64,000 nucleotides of DNA, from NCBI RefSeq assembly GCF_000956595.1, contig NZ_JYOO01000013.1:62001-126000 (forward strand), given 5' to 3'. Position 1 is the first letter of the stretch; every line of letters starts with the position of its first letter. The translations under genes and the position numbers were made by a program. Below the pieces are notes generated by a model. The model was not told where the DNA came from. It searched no databases and was given only the letters and a program-made list of their open reading frames with translations. This document shows positions 46,165-56,606 of the stretch, piece after piece. This DNA is from Priestia aryabhattai B8W22 (GTDB lineage Bacteria > Bacillota > Bacilli > Bacillales > Bacillaceae_H).

Positions 46165-46953
46165 TTATTTTTCAGGCCAAATTTTTGCACCCGGCTCTAA
46201 TAACCACTTATGCTCTTCTTCCATAATACGGTCTGTCCACGGATTATTATCAAGATGGCGAATCATCCAGCAGAAGTACATCGCATAGCCAGGAGCCGTT
46301 GCTTGAGGATGATCTAATTCACCAGGAATTGTAATAAAACTATTATCAACTACACGGTACGCATCTTCTCCAACCATTGCGCAGCCAAATCCTTGCGGCT
46401 TGTCAAAACGATAGTAATACACTTCGGGCTGGTCATGATGATGAGGCGGATAACTCGACCATCTTCCTGGATAAGAAATCACTTCTCCAATAACAAGGTT
46501 AGAATAAGGAGCGTTATTGTAGTCAAAAATTGTTCGAATTACACGCTGAGCAGTACCTTCCCATACTCCTTCACCAGCCACTGTGTTTTGACAATCTTCA
46601 GGCGTATATAATTTTGATGAAAACTCTTTTTCATTATCCGTTTTTTGAACTAGTACTTCACTATCGGCAAGCCCGGTAATTTTAACCTCCACATTTTTTG
46701 AAACGTGCAAACACCAAGGCTCTTCTTCAAAAAGGGACTGACGCTGAATTTCTTTCGAATGTCCTTCCCACTCTAGCTTTACCTTTCCTTCTAGTAAAAG
46801 AATAGCCGTTTCACTGCTGCTGTCTAGCAAGGTTTCCTCTTTTCCTTGAGACATATTATAGATCCCAATATCCATCAACATATCTTTGTGCTGACCGGCC
46901 ATTTCTGTAAGTACGTTGTATCCTTTATTTAATTCACCTAATTTAACTAGCAT
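46165..46953 (-). CDS. iolB: 5-deoxy-glucuronate isomerase
   Basis: A 262-residue cupin-fold enzyme converting 5-deoxy-glucuronate to 2-deoxy-5-keto-gluconate in inositol breakdown. The metal-binding motif YPPHHHDQPEVYYYRF (near residue 170) and the C-terminal FCWMIRHLDNNPWTDR are typical of IolB. It is separated from the rest of the iol operon by the LacI gene and a 134-bp gap, so it may have its own promoter. GGAGG-type RBS. Confidence 0.95.
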   Translation of the reverse strand: MLVKLGELNKGYNVLTEMAGQHKDMLMDIGIYNMSQGKEETLLDSSSETAILLLEGKVKLEWEGHSKEIQRQSLFEEEPWCLHVSKNVEVKITGLADSEVLVQKTDNEKEFSSKLYTPEDCQNTVAGEGVWEGTAQRVIRTIFDYNNAPYSNLVIGEVISYPGRWSSYPPHHHDQPEVYYYRFDKPQGFGCAMVGEDAYRVVDNSFITIPGELDHPQATAPGYAMYFCWMIRHLDNNPWTDRIMEEEHKWLLEPGAKIWPEK

Positions 46954-47087
46954 GCTTAACTTCCTCCTTTATGTAGTAGCGCAATCAGAATTTACTAATC
47001 ACTCATTTTTTCTTTATAGACTCTATAGATTCTTTTGAATATGTGACTATGATGAGTTTTTATTAACAGCAATACTCTTGCTTGTAT

Positions 47088-48113
47088 TCAATTATTTGCA
47101 GATGCTGTAGCGTCTCTTCGTAACGGAGCCGTTGATTTCCGGATAATTAATTTCGGCTCAAGAAGCAAATGTTCTTTATGCATCGTTGGGTATTCCATTT
47201 CTCTAACCAGCAAATCCACTACGTTTACAGCCATTTCTTTTGTCGGCTGTGCTACCGTCGTCAACATGGGCGTAATAGTAGTAGAAAGAACGGTATTATC
47301 AAAGCCAATCACTGATAAGTCCTTCGGCACATCAATTTTGAATTCTTTTGCCGCCTGCATAACGCCGATAGCCAGTAAATCGTTACAAGCAAAAATAGCC
47401 GTCACTTTCTCCTTCATTGAAAAAATCCGCTTAGCACTTTCATATCCTTTTTGAATACTTGCTTCGGTCGTAATAACATGTTGAGGTGACACGATGATTC
47501 CGTTTTCTTGCATGGCGTCTCGAAAAGCATCTAAACGAGCGTGATTACTTTTTGCATTTTCTGTAATAATTGCAATTTTTTCATGATGTAAAGACAGCAA
47601 ATAATCAGTCGCCAAAGAGCTCCCTTTGTAGTCATCCACTGTCACTGTATTAACGGATATGTGAGGAATTTCTGAAGCAATAACGCTAATCGGTATATCT
47701 TGCTTAAGCATATTTTTTAAAAGATTAGCATTGCGAAAAGCAGATGCTACAATTAAACCATCGATTCTTTGACGAATTAACAGCGATAGATACTTCTTCT
47801 CTTTTTCCGCATCGTTATCGGTATTGCACATTACTACATGGAAACCTTGCTCATGACTTCGGTCTTCTATGCTTCTCGCCAAGTCGGCAAAAAAAGGGTT
47901 GGAGATGTCGGGTACGAGAAGCCCAATCGTTTTAGTGGGTTTTCCTGTTAAAGCAGATGCTACGACGCTTGGATGATAATTCAACTGCGCCATAACCTCA
48001 ATTACTTTTTGTCTTGTTCTTTCGCTAATATGACCAGTTTGATTAATGACTTTTGATACGGTAGAAATTGATACACCTGCTTCTTCAGCCACACTATAAA
48101 TGGTTGGCTTCAT
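47088..48113 (-). CDS. LacI-family repressor, probable inositol-operon regulator
   Basis: A 341-residue LacI/GalR regulator: an N-terminal HTH (TIYSVAEEAGVSISTVSKVI), hinge helix (SVVASALTGK) and a periplasmic-binding-type effector domain (GLLVPDISNPFFADLARSIE; VIGFDNTVLSTTITP). It lies 60 bp after iolE, inside the iol cluster. Its HTH differs from that of the second LacI at 56607 by only a few residues, and both probably read the TTAAGCGCTT operators. ATG 48113 follows GGAGGAGG. A DeoR-type IolR is absent, so LacI control is inferred. Confidence 0.88.
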   Translation of the reverse strand: MKPTIYSVAEEAGVSISTVSKVINQTGHISERTRQKVIEVMAQLNYHPSVVASALTGKPTKTIGLLVPDISNPFFADLARSIEDRSHEQGFHVVMCNTDNDAEKEKKYLSLLIRQRIDGLIVASAFRNANLLKNMLKQDIPISVIASEIPHISVNTVTVDDYKGSSLATDYLLSLHHEKIAIITENAKSNHARLDAFRDAMQENGIIVSPQHVITTEASIQKGYESAKRIFSMKEKVTAIFACNDLLAIGVMQAAKEFKIDVPKDLSVIGFDNTVLSTTITPMLTTVAQPTKEMAVNVVDLLVREMEYPTMHKEHLLLEPKLIIRKSTAPLRRDATASANN

Positions 48114-48173
48114 TTCCCCTCCTCCTTTCACTTGATAAGCATATAAAAGGCATTAAGTCTTTTACATTCGAAA

Positions 48174-49070
48174 TTAAAGACCGCTTTTTTCTTTAATAAA
48201 ATTTCTCGCTTTTAGCGCATATTCAAAAGGATTAGCAAGCGCTGGATCCTGTTCTGCTTCTACGACAAACCAGCCGTTATAATCAGAAGCGGCAAGCGTA
48301 GTAAACACTTCATCAAATCCAATAATTCCGTCACCTGGAACAGTAAAAGCTCCTTCTTTTACCGCTTGCAAGAAGCTTAGGTCTTGTTCTTTGACCCGAT
48401 CAACTACTTCTTGACGAATATCCTTTAAATGAACATGTTTAATACGGTGCAGATATTTTTTTAAGATATGAAGAGGTTCTTCTCCTGAAAAGACAAGATG
48501 ACCGGTATCAAATAGCAGCGAAACAAGCTCCGGATTGGTAAGCTCCATTAGCTGCTCAATTTCTTCTGTTGTTTGTACACCTGTTCCCATATGGTGATGA
48601 TAGACAATATGCATATCTTTTTCTCGTGCCAGTTTCCCAAGATGGTGCAGGCCTTCTGTAAGTCTGCTCCACTCTGTTGGCGTGAACACAGGCTTTTCTT
48701 TAAATAAAGGAACATCCATCAGCCCTTGAATGCTGTGCCCTTGTTCAGACACAACAATTACTTTTGCTCCCATTTGGTATAAAAAATCGCGATGTTCAAT
48801 AAATGGCGTTACCGTTTCTTCCAGCGGCTTTGTTGTTAAAAATGTACTAAACCACGCGCTTGCAATTTCCAAATTCCGAAGCGATAATGCCTTTTTTAAG
48901 ATTGAAACATTTCGCGGATATTTGTTTCCGACCTCACTTCCTCTAAAACCGGTTAAAGCCATCTCACTGATACACTGTTCGAATGTATTTTCAGCTCCCA
49001 GTTCAGGCATATCATCATTTGTCCAAGCAATTGGAGCAATCCCCAGTTTGACCGTATTTTCCTTGAACAT
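48174..49070 (-). CDS. iolE: myo-Inosose-2 dehydratase
   Basis: A 298-residue AP-endonuclease-2/TIM-barrel enzyme that removes water from 2-keto-myo-inositol. [18 protein letters not shown] at the N-terminus is an IolE hallmark. The metal-site stretches [35 protein letters not shown] and [11 protein letters not shown] are intact. It needs Co2+ or Mn2+ in characterised members. It follows iolD by 84 bp in the operon. Confidence 0.95.
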   Translation of the reverse strand: MFKENTVKLGIAPIAWTNDDMPELGAENTFEQCISEMALTGFRGSEVGNKYPRNVSILKKALSLRNLEIASAWFSTFLTTKPLEETVTPFIEHRDFLYQMGAKVIVVSEQGHSIQGLMDVPLFKEKPVFTPTEWSRLTEGLHHLGKLAREKDMHIVYHHHMGTGVQTTEEIEQLMELTNPELVSLLFDTGHLVFSGEEPLHILKKYLHRIKHVHLKDIRQEVVDRVKEQDLSFLQAVKEGAFTVPGDGIIGFDEVFTTLAASDYNGWFVVEAEQDPALANPFEYALKARNFIKEKSGL

Positions 49071-49154
49071 CTCTTCCTCTCCCTTATATGAAATGAAAAC
49101 CTCTTTTATATTTATCGAATGTTTCTCTTCAACAACCTCATTTTCTCCTGCTTC

Positions 49155-51089
49155 TTAATAAACTCTTGCCATTTCAAGATTTTTCACCTTATCTTCATAA
49201 GCTTCCTGTACATGCTGATTTTTAGATACCTCTGCTACTCCTACATGCCACCATGATTCATAACCGTTCGTCATAGTTTTTGGCAGCACTTTAATATCGA
49301 TTAGCGTAGAAACCTCTTGTTTTTGTGCATCTTCTATCGCCGTTTTTAATTCTTCAAGAGAACTTACGCGATACGTTTTTACACCGTACCCTGCGGCGCT
49401 GGCTGCAAAATCAATTTTCATCACGTTTCCGTTTAGTTTTCCTGTTTCATCGTTTCGATAGCGAAACTCTGTGCCAAAGCTCCCCATACCGTTTGACATT
49501 TGAAGATTATTAATGCATCCGAATCCGGAGTTATCAAACAGTAAAATGTTTATCTTTTTTCTTTCTTGAAGGCTTGTAATAAGCTCTGAATGAAGCATTT
49601 GATAACTTCCATCTCCAACCATCGCATACACTTCTTTAGCTGGTTCCGCTAGCTTAACTCCAAGTGCGCCTGATACTTCATATCCCATACATGAATATCC
49701 ATATTCCATATGATAGGTATTAGGTTTATTAGACTTCCACATTCTCTGTAAGTCGCCTGGAAGACTTCCTGCTGCACCAACGATGACGGAGTTGTCATCA
49801 AGGAGCTTATTCACCTCTCCAATCACTTCTGTTTGCGTTAATTGAGTACCAAGTGATTCTACATATTCAGCTAAGCTTTCATCTAAATGACCTTGTATTT
49901 CTGGAACAAAATCTGCACCGGTAAAACGTATGCTATGCAGACGCTCTAATTCTATGTCCCATGCGTCTTTAGCACTTGTAATTTCTGTTGTATAACCAGA
50001 CTGATAACCAATTGATTTTAGCTCTTCGCTAAGAGCAAGCAGACCTTCTTTTGCATCAGCTACAAGTTTCACAGCATCAAGTTTATTTGCATGAAATTCA
50101 GACGTGTTAATGGTAAGAAATTGTACTTCCGGATGTTGAAAAAGCTGTTTAGATGCTGTTGTAAAATCAGTAAATCGTGTGCCTACTCCAATTACTAAAT
50201 CCGCTTCTTTAGCAATTGTATTAGCAGCTAAATTCCCTGTTACACCAATTCCGCCAAGATTATAGCGATAGTCGCTTTCAACGGCACTTTTCCCAGCTTG
50301 AGTTTCTCCAAATGGAATATGGAACTCACTAGCAAATTGTTTTAATTCTTGTGCTGCCTCTGAATACCGAACGCCTCCTCCGCAAATGATGATTGGCTTT
50401 TTCTTTGTTTTCATTAATTGAATCGCATCTGATAGACTGTCCTTAGTCGGAAGACGGCGCTCAATGCGGTGAATGCGCTTTTGGAAGAAGTAAGCTGGAA
50501 AATCCCATGCTTCTCCCTGCACATCTTGAGGCAAACAAATAGTTACAGCTCCCGTGTCTGCAGGGTTTGTTAACACACGCATTGCATTAATCATAGCTGT
50601 CATCAATTGTTCAGGTCGGCTTACGCGATCCCAGTACTTGCTTACTGGACGAAAAGCATCGTTTGTAGAAATAGATAAATCATATGACTGTTCAATTTGC
50701 TGCAAAACGGGATCCGGCTGTCTAGTTGCAAATACATCACCGGGAAGCAGCAAAACGGGAATGTTATTAGCTGAAGCGGTGGCTGCCGTTGTAACCATAT
50801 TTGCTGAGCCTGGGCCCACTGAAGATGTGCAAGCCATAATCTGCTTTCGATGTTTTTGTTTGGCAAAAGCCATCGCTGCATTGGCCATTCCTTGCTCATT
50901 GCGCCCTTGATAGACATCTAGATTTCCTGGGTCTTCTTCCAAAGCTTGTCCCAAACCTACCACGTTCCCGTGCCCAAAAATTGTAAAAAACCCTTTAATA
51001 AACTGGTGCTGCTTTCCATCAAATTCAACATACTGCTGATTTAAAAACTTCACTAATGCTTGTGCTGTGGTCATTCTAATCGTTTCCAT
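49155..51089 (-). CDS. iolD: 3D-(3,5/4)-trihydroxycyclohexane-1,2-dione hydrolase
   Basis: A 644-residue thiamine-diphosphate enzyme that opens the inositol-derived ring to 5-deoxy-glucuronate. The N-terminal domain has the acetohydroxyacid-synthase-like [14 protein letters not shown] and [12 protein letters not shown]-type ([14 protein letters not shown]) loops. The ThDP motif [20 protein letters not shown] ... NSGFGCINN lies near residues 490-530. It lies after an intra-operon terminator that separates it from iolA. Confidence 0.96.
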   Translation of the reverse strand: METIRMTTAQALVKFLNQQYVEFDGKQHQFIKGFFTIFGHGNVVGLGQALEEDPGNLDVYQGRNEQGMANAAMAFAKQKHRKQIMACTSSVGPGSANMVTTAATASANNIPVLLLPGDVFATRQPDPVLQQIEQSYDLSISTNDAFRPVSKYWDRVSRPEQLMTAMINAMRVLTNPADTGAVTICLPQDVQGEAWDFPAYFFQKRIHRIERRLPTKDSLSDAIQLMKTKKKPIIICGGGVRYSEAAQELKQFASEFHIPFGETQAGKSAVESDYRYNLGGIGVTGNLAANTIAKEADLVIGVGTRFTDFTTASKQLFQHPEVQFLTINTSEFHANKLDAVKLVADAKEGLLALSEELKSIGYQSGYTTEITSAKDAWDIELERLHSIRFTGADFVPEIQGHLDESLAEYVESLGTQLTQTEVIGEVNKLLDDNSVIVGAAGSLPGDLQRMWKSNKPNTYHMEYGYSCMGYEVSGALGVKLAEPAKEVYAMVGDGSYQMLHSELITSLQERKKINILLFDNSGFGCINNLQMSNGMGSFGTEFRYRNDETGKLNGNVMKIDFAASAAGYGVKTYRVSSLEELKTAIEDAQKQEVSTLIDIKVLPKTMTNGYESWWHVGVAEVSKNQHVQEAYEDKVKNLEMARVY

Positions 51090-51125
51090 GCTTCTTTCTC
51101 CCTTCTAGTACTAGATTACGATTTT

Positions 51126-51168
51126 AAAAAAGGAAGCATAAGGAATATCTTTAATTCCTGATACTTCC
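51126..51168 (-). terminator. Terminator-like hairpin between iolA and iolD
   Basis: On the minus strand GGAAGTATCAGGAAT pairs with ATTCCTTATGCTTCC (13 of 15) and is followed by TTTTTTAAAAT. It lies inside the operon, so it may lower iolD/iolE expression relative to iolG/C/A. Confidence 0.75.
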
Positions 51169-51201
51169 TTTTTAAATGAGATGCGATTTTTAACGAATCA
51201 C

Positions 51202-52659
51202 TTACCAGCGCGTTGTTACCATTTTCTTTCTTGTATAAAATTCCACTCCATCCGTACCATTTGCATGAAGATCACCGTAGAAAGAGTCTTTCCAACCAGA
51301 AAATGGGAAGAACGCCATAGGTGCCGGCACTCCTACATTTACTCCTAACATGCCGGATTCAATATTTTCACGGAATTCACGTACGCTTGCGCCGCTATCT
51401 GTGTAAATGCAAGCACCGTTTGCAAAACGAGAGTTATTAGCTACTTCAATAGCTTCTTCTAATGTTTTCACACGCACAATAGACAGCACAGGTGCAAAAA
51501 TTTCATCTTGCCAAATTTTCATTTCTTGTGTAACACGATCAAAAATCGTTGGTCCAACAAAGTATCCGCTGCCATTTACCGCTGCGTCTGTACGACCGTC
51601 ACGGATTAGCTGGGCACCTTCTTGCACGCCTGATTCGATATAGCTAAGCGTACGCTCTTTATGATTTTCACGGATAACCGGTCCTAAGAAGACGTTTTCT
51701 TCTAAGCCGTCGCCAATTACGATATTGTTGGCTTCTTCTACTAATCTTTCAATTAGCTGATCCGCAATTTCTTCCTGTACAGTAACAACAGATGCTGCCA
51801 TACAACGTTCACCTGCTGAACCAAAAGCGGCTCCGATAATTTGTTTTGTTGTTACGTTCAAATCTGCATCATTTAATACAATTGAATGATTTTTAGCACC
51901 GGCTAAAGCTTGAACACGCTTTAAGTTTTCCGTACCTTTTTTATACACGTACTCAGCTACAGGCTGTGAACCTACAAACGAAATAGCTTTCACTAATTTA
52001 TGTTCAAGAAGACCGTTTACCACATCGTGCGCGCCGTTTACAATGTTTAGCACGCCTTTTGGCAAACCAGCTTCTTCAAACAGCTCAGCTAACCTTGCAG
52101 CTAAAAGCGGTGTACGCTCAGACGGCTTTAACACAAATGTATTGCCGCAAGCAATCGCAAGCGGGAACATCCAGCAAGGAACCATCATTGGAAAATTGAA
52201 CGGCGTAATGCCTCCAATAACGCCAATTGGATAGCGGTACATGCCAGATTCAATGTCTGTTGCGATGTCAGGAAGCTGTTTACCCATCATTAACGTAGGA
52301 GCTCCAGCAGCAAACTCTACGCATTCAATTCCGCGCTGCACTTCACCTCGCGCTTCGTTAAAGCTTTTTCCGTTTTCAACTGTCACTAACTTTGCTAATT
52401 CATCCCAGTTATCTACCAATAGCTGCTGATACTTGAACAAAATTCGTGCACGTTTAGGCACGGCTGTTTTTGCCCATCCTTTGAAAGCTTTATTTGCTGC
52501 TTGCACCGCTTGATCTACATCTTCTTTTGTAGAAAGAGGCACCTGTGCGATTAATTCACCTGTCGCTGGGTTATACACAGGTTCTGTTTTTGATGCAGTT
52601 GATTCAATCCATTGTCCACCAATATAGTTTTTTACTGTTTTTACTGCTGTTTGTGTCAT
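51202..52659 (-). CDS. iolA: Methylmalonate-semialdehyde / malonate-semialdehyde dehydrogenase (CoA-acylating)
   Basis: A 485-residue aldehyde dehydrogenase. [16 protein letters not shown] and the catalytic [12 protein letters not shown] (Cys near 285) are the MmsA/IolA signature; the Glu found as general base in most aldehyde dehydrogenases is replaced by Asn, as in the CoA-acylating branch. It makes acetyl-CoA from malonate semialdehyde at the end of inositol breakdown. The C-terminal [16 protein letters not shown] is conserved. Third gene of the operon, 73 bp after iolC. Confidence 0.95.
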   Translation of the reverse strand: MTQTAVKTVKNYIGGQWIESTASKTEPVYNPATGELIAQVPLSTKEDVDQAVQAANKAFKGWAKTAVPKRARILFKYQQLLVDNWDELAKLVTVENGKSFNEARGEVQRGIECVEFAAGAPTLMMGKQLPDIATDIESGMYRYPIGVIGGITPFNFPMMVPCWMFPLAIACGNTFVLKPSERTPLLAARLAELFEEAGLPKGVLNIVNGAHDVVNGLLEHKLVKAISFVGSQPVAEYVYKKGTENLKRVQALAGAKNHSIVLNDADLNVTTKQIIGAAFGSAGERCMAASVVTVQEEIADQLIERLVEEANNIVIGDGLEENVFLGPVIRENHKERTLSYIESGVQEGAQLIRDGRTDAAVNGSGYFVGPTIFDRVTQEMKIWQDEIFAPVLSIVRVKTLEEAIEVANNSRFANGACIYTDSGASVREFRENIESGMLGVNVGVPAPMAFFPFSGWKDSFYGDLHANGTDGVEFYTRKKMVTTRW

Positions 52660-52732
52660 AGAATATCTCTCCCTTTATCTGATTTTAATAAGCTTCTATT
52701 CCTTTAATCTTTTAAGATTTCTCCTTTATCTA

Positions 52733-53740
52733 TTAAGCTTCCTGCAAAACTTCCGTTGCTGTCTCCATAAAGTTGAAGAGCTCAATACTTGTTGGCATAG
52801 CATCTGAACAGCTGTGTTTTGAAATTACAATCGAAGCTGAGGCACCGCCCAATCGCATTGCCTGTGGAATTTCAAGCCCTTGCATCAATCCGTAAATAAA
52901 GGCTGAAGCATAAGAATCACCAGCGCCAAACGTTTTAAGAACTTTTGTTTTAAATATTCCTCCGCGGTGAGACTCGCCGTCTCTTGTATAAGCAATAGAT
53001 CCTTCTCCACCGTGCTTAATCACGACGATTTGAGCATGATGAGAAAACCATCGTTCTGCTGTTACTTGGTCGTTAGATTCTTCATAGTTTAATAATTTTT
53101 CCATCATATCAAACTCTTCTCGCGTACCAATAATCACATCTGATTTTTCAGCGGCTAAATTAAAATAGACTGCCGTTTCAGCTTCCGATTCCCACGTGTA
53201 TGGACGATAATCGATATCAAAAAATACAACAACTTCATGCTTTCGTGCGTGTTCTAGTGCTAAAAACACGGCTTCACGAGAAGGACTTTGCGCAAGAGCC
53301 GTTCCAGATATTAAAAGTGCCTTTGACTGTTTGATATATTCTTCTGATACTTCTGTAGGACTCAGCTTTAAATCCGCTACGTTATCACGATACATTAAGA
53401 TACTGCAATCTGTAGGACTTTTGATTTCTGTAAAAGCTAGTCCCGTTACGGCCCCCGTTTTATCAATAACAATGCTATCTGTATTAATCTTATTTGTTTG
53501 CAGATAATCCGTAATGAAGCGTCCCATTTGATCATCTGATACTTTTCCGATAAAACCGGTTTTTAAGCCTAGCCTTGCTGCTCCAATTGCAATATTAGCT
53601 GGAGAGCCTCCTACATATTTAGTGAATGTTTTAGTCTCTTCCATTGGACGCTGTGTTTCATTTGCATTTAAATCAATACATAAACGGCCAACAGCGATGA
53701 AATCTAAATCACGATTTTCTTTAAAAACAAGCGGATTCAT
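52733..53740 (-). CDS. iolC: 5-dehydro-2-deoxygluconokinase
   Basis: A 335-residue PfkB-family sugar kinase phosphorylating 2-deoxy-5-keto-gluconate. FIAVGRLCIDLNANE at the N-terminus, YVGGSPANIAIGAARLG (sugar site) and KTFGAGDSYASAFIYGL (ATP/anion hole with catalytic Asp) are intact. It follows iolG by 76 bp; a copy of the TTAAGCGCTTTC operator lies between the two genes. RBS AAGGAGG. Confidence 0.95.
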   Translation of the reverse strand: MNPLVFKENRDLDFIAVGRLCIDLNANETQRPMEETKTFTKYVGGSPANIAIGAARLGLKTGFIGKVSDDQMGRFITDYLQTNKINTDSIVIDKTGAVTGLAFTEIKSPTDCSILMYRDNVADLKLSPTEVSEEYIKQSKALLISGTALAQSPSREAVFLALEHARKHEVVVFFDIDYRPYTWESEAETAVYFNLAAEKSDVIIGTREEFDMMEKLLNYEESNDQVTAERWFSHHAQIVVIKHGGEGSIAYTRDGESHRGGIFKTKVLKTFGAGDSYASAFIYGLMQGLEIPQAMRLGGASASIVISKHSCSDAMPTSIELFNFMETATEVLQEA

Positions 53741-53756
53741 CTTTATTCCTCCTTAG

Positions 53757-53768
53757 TTAAGCGCTTTC
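53757..53768. promoter_or_regulatory. LacI-type operator copy upstream of iolC
   Basis: TTAAGCGCTTTC, sharing TTAAGCGCTT with the sites at 54897 and 55200. Confidence 0.6.
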
Positions 53769-53816
53769 CTAAAAGGGTAGAAAGACTAATTTCTTTCATC
53801 CCCACGTTTACCGTCA

Positions 53817-54839
53817 TTAATTCACTGCGTATTTTTTATGTTCAATCTTTACTGGCTGCCCAGATAGTAAAGATTCTTTTGCTGCTTTAGCAATTCGTTC
53901 TGCCTGTAACCCATCGTTACCTGTACAAATCACGCTTTGATTTTCTGTAATTGCTCTTGCAAACTGTGTTACTTCATCTATGTACGCTTGTGTATAGCGC
54001 TCAAGAAAGAAATACAGCGGCTTCTCTTTGACTACACTTTTGCCTGTTGATATTTCTACTGTAGTTGGACGGCAATTATCAGCAGTAGCGGAACCTTTTT
54101 CACCAAAAACTTCAAGACGCTGATCGTAACCGTAGACAGCTTGACGACTGTTATCAATTACTCCTAAAGCTCCATTTGCAAATTTTAATGACACAATTGC
54201 CGTATCTATATCCCCTGCTTCTTCAATAGCGGGATCGATTAGCGTCGTGCCGTAAGCCGATACTTCAATTACTTCACTGTCCATTACATAACGAGCCATA
54301 TCAAAATCATGAATCATCATATCCATGAACAATCCTCCTGAAGCGCGAACGTATTCCGGACTCGGAGGCTGAGGATCTCTGGAGGTGATTTTTAAAATGT
54401 GCGGCTGTCCTACTTCTCCTTGTTGTACAAGATCATGCACTTTTTTAAAGTTGGGATCAAATCGTCTGTTAAAGCCAACTTGAAGCTGTATGCCGTGTTC
54501 TTTTACTACTTCTAACGCTTGGATTGTTTCTTCTACTGAAAAACTAACGGGCTTTTCACAGAAAATATGCTTTTTCGCTCGAGCAGCTTCTTTAATAATC
54601 GATGCGTGCGTATTCGTTGGTGAACAAATGAAAACGGCATCAATTTCTGGATCAGCTAATAAATCTTGATAATTAGTTGTTAACGTCGAAATTTCTTTAC
54701 TTGCAGCCCATTCATGTAAATGATCTACTACCACATCTGAAACCGCTTTAATTTTTATTTGCGGCATTAATTTTAAATTATCGACGTGTAATTTCCCTAT
54801 GCGTCCAGCACCAATTATTCCAATTGTAAGAATCCCCAT
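53817..54839 (-). CDS. iolG: myo-Inositol 2-dehydrogenase
   Basis: A 340-residue Gfo/Idh/MocA oxidoreductase, the first enzyme of inositol catabolism (inositol to 2-keto-myo-inositol with NAD). GIIGAGRIGKLHVDNLK is the NAD-binding motif, CEKPVSFSVEET holds the family's EKP motif, and GGLFMDMMIHDFDMARYV contains the catalytic Asp-x-x-x-His type site. GGGG-type RBS before the ATG. First gene of the minus-strand iol operon, directly behind the regulated promoter. Confidence 0.95.
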   Translation of the reverse strand: MGILTIGIIGAGRIGKLHVDNLKLMPQIKIKAVSDVVVDHLHEWAASKEISTLTTNYQDLLADPEIDAVFICSPTNTHASIIKEAARAKKHIFCEKPVSFSVEETIQALEVVKEHGIQLQVGFNRRFDPNFKKVHDLVQQGEVGQPHILKITSRDPQPPSPEYVRASGGLFMDMMIHDFDMARYVMDSEVIEVSAYGTTLIDPAIEEAGDIDTAIVSLKFANGALGVIDNSRQAVYGYDQRLEVFGEKGSATADNCRPTTVEISTGKSVVKEKPLYFFLERYTQAYIDEVTQFARAITENQSVICTGNDGLQAERIAKAAKESLLSGQPVKIEHKKYAVN

Positions 54840-54896
54840 CTTATTTTCCCCTTTAATTAAAAGTTAAGACAACGTTCGCTCAAACCTCTATATAGG

Positions 54897-54945
54897 TTAA
54901 GCGCTTTCCTGATTCCAATTATACATAACGTTTTCTGAAATGCAA
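54897..54945 (-). promoter_or_regulatory. iolG promoter and LacI-type operator
   Basis: -35 TTGCAT (54940-54945), 16-bp spacer, -10 TATAAT (54918-54923) on the minus strand; the operator GAAAGCGCTTAA (54897-54908) lies directly after the expected transcription start near 54911. A cre-like GAAAACGTTAT overlaps the spacer, with several mismatches. Confidence 0.7.
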
Positions 54946-55156
54946 ACATTTTTATAGATTATTTAGAATATTTATTTTTCAATCATCTAAATGTATAAAA
55001 AACTTTTTTATTTTCTTATACATTTATTGATGAAACATGAAGAATTTCTCTATATTTGAGTATTTTTATCATAAATTCAGTGATTATTACCTTACGTACC
55101 CATATTTTTATGATTAAAATCATTTAATTGAAAATTATATATATTTAAAATTTTAA

Positions 55157-55211
55157 TTGACGTTCAAAAAATGTAAGCGTATACTTTTTATTAAATAGAT
55201 TAAGCGCTTAA
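55157..55211 (+). promoter_or_regulatory. Transporter promoter with cre and palindromic LacI operator
   Basis: -35 TTGACG (55157-55162), 17-bp spacer, -10 TATACT (55180-55185). TGTAAGCGTATACT (55172-55185) is cre-like and overlaps the -10. TTAAGCGCTTAA (55200-55211), a perfect 12-bp palindrome, lies just after the start site (near 55192). Confidence 0.75.
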
Positions 55212-55262
55212 CCAAATTAGTTTGATGTTTTACACAAAATAATCGATCTGGTGGTGTGAAAA

Positions 55263-56543
55263 ATGAATGAATTTATTTCCAGAAAAACGGCTTTAGACAG
55301 GATTGGGATCCCTTCTCATTTAACGTGGGGATACATAGGTATTATTGTTTTTATGATTGGCGATGGTTTAGAACAAGGATGGTTATCTCCTTATCTTGTA
55401 GAACGAGGTTTAACCATTGAACATGCTGCTTTACTGTTTACTGTTTACGGCATTACGGTCTCTGTTTCTTCCTGGTTCTCCGGCGTACTGGTTCAGCTGT
55501 GGGGCCCTAGAAAAGCAATGGCATTCGGCTTAATATCCTTTATTATTGGTTCAATTGGATTTATAGGTTTAGGACTTCATATTATGAATTACACAATTAT
55601 ATTAATTTGTTATGCTCTTAGAGGATTTGGTTACCCTTTATTTGCTTACTCATTCTTGGTCTGGGTGTCTTACCGCACGCCCCAGGAAATGCTTTCAAAA
55701 GCAGTAGGCTGGTTTTGGTTTGTCTTCCAGCTTGGATTAAGTGTAATCGGAGCCTTTTACTCAAGTTATATGGTTCCGAAAATTGGCGAAATCGCTACCT
55801 TATGGAGTGGTTTACTTTTTGTTTTGATCGGTGGAATCTTTTCCATTATCATGAATAAAGACAAATTTACCGTACAAAAAGTAAACGATAATAAAACAAA
55901 AGAATTAATGAAAGGGATTACAATTGCATTTGAGAACCCTAAAGTAGGGATCGGCGGAATCGTAAAGATTATTAACTCTGCTGCTCAATTTGGATTTGTT
56001 GTTTTCTTGCCAACATATATGATGAAACATGATTTTACGATGAGTGAATGGTTGCAAATCTGGGGTACACTGTTTTTTGTGAATATGGCTTTTAATATTA
56101 TTTTTGGTATTGTTGGAGATAAATTTGGCTGGGTAAATACAATCAAATGGTTTGGCGGAGTTGGATGTGGAATTGTAACACTTGCTCTCTACTATGTACC
56201 GCAATTCGTCGGACATAATTATTGGGTGATGATGATTGTCGCATGCTGTTACGGTGCAACACTAGCAGGATATGTTCCTCTTACAGCGTTAGTGCCTTCT
56301 TTAGCGCCGGAGAATAAAGGAGCTGCAATGTCTGTGTTGAACTTAGGTTCTGGACTTTCTGCTTTTGTAGGCCCTTTAATTGTAACCGTTTTTATTGGTC
56401 TTTTAGGCACTGGCGGTGTGATTTGGATCTTTGCTTGCCTATATTTCTTTGGTGCTTTTTTGACTGGCTTCCTTACGATTCCAACAGAAACAACTATTAA
56501 AGAAGACACAATAAACGAAGTCAAAAGTCCGGTCTCTCTATAA
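55263..56543 (+). CDS. MFS polyol transporter (RbtT/DalT/CsbX-like), probable inositol uptake
   Basis: A 426-residue 12-span major facilitator protein. FMIGDGLEQGWLSPYLVERG, the loop 2-3 motif GPRKAMAFG and GDKFGWVNTIKWFGG match the CsbX/RbtT/DalT group of polyol permeases. It is divergent from iolG and shares the palindromic operator, so inositol or an inositol ether is the likely substrate (inferred). RBS GGTGGTG before the ATG. It ends in a strong bidirectional terminator. Confidence 0.85.
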   Translation: MNEFISRKTALDRIGIPSHLTWGYIGIIVFMIGDGLEQGWLSPYLVERGLTIEHAALLFTVYGITVSVSSWFSGVLVQLWGPRKAMAFGLISFIIGSIGFIGLGLHIMNYTIILICYALRGFGYPLFAYSFLVWVSYRTPQEMLSKAVGWFWFVFQLGLSVIGAFYSSYMVPKIGEIATLWSGLLFVLIGGIFSIIMNKDKFTVQKVNDNKTKELMKGITIAFENPKVGIGGIVKIINSAAQFGFVVFLPTYMMKHDFTMSEWLQIWGTLFFVNMAFNIIFGIVGDKFGWVNTIKWFGGVGCGIVTLALYYVPQFVGHNYWVMMIVACCYGATLAGYVPLTALVPSLAPENKGAAMSVLNLGSGLSAFVGPLIVTVFIGLLGTGGVIWIFACLYFFGAFLTGFLTIPTETTIKEDTINEVKSPVSL

Positions 56544-56556
56544 ATATGATTAAGCA

Positions 56557-56594
56557 GAAAAAGCTGCAGGTGCCTCAACACCTGCAGCTTTTTT
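56557..56594. terminator. Bidirectional terminator
   Basis: AAAAAGCTGCAGGTG pairs with CACCTGCAGCTTTTT over 6 nt. Confidence 0.93.
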
Positions 56595-56606
56595 ATTTTC
56601 TCTACT

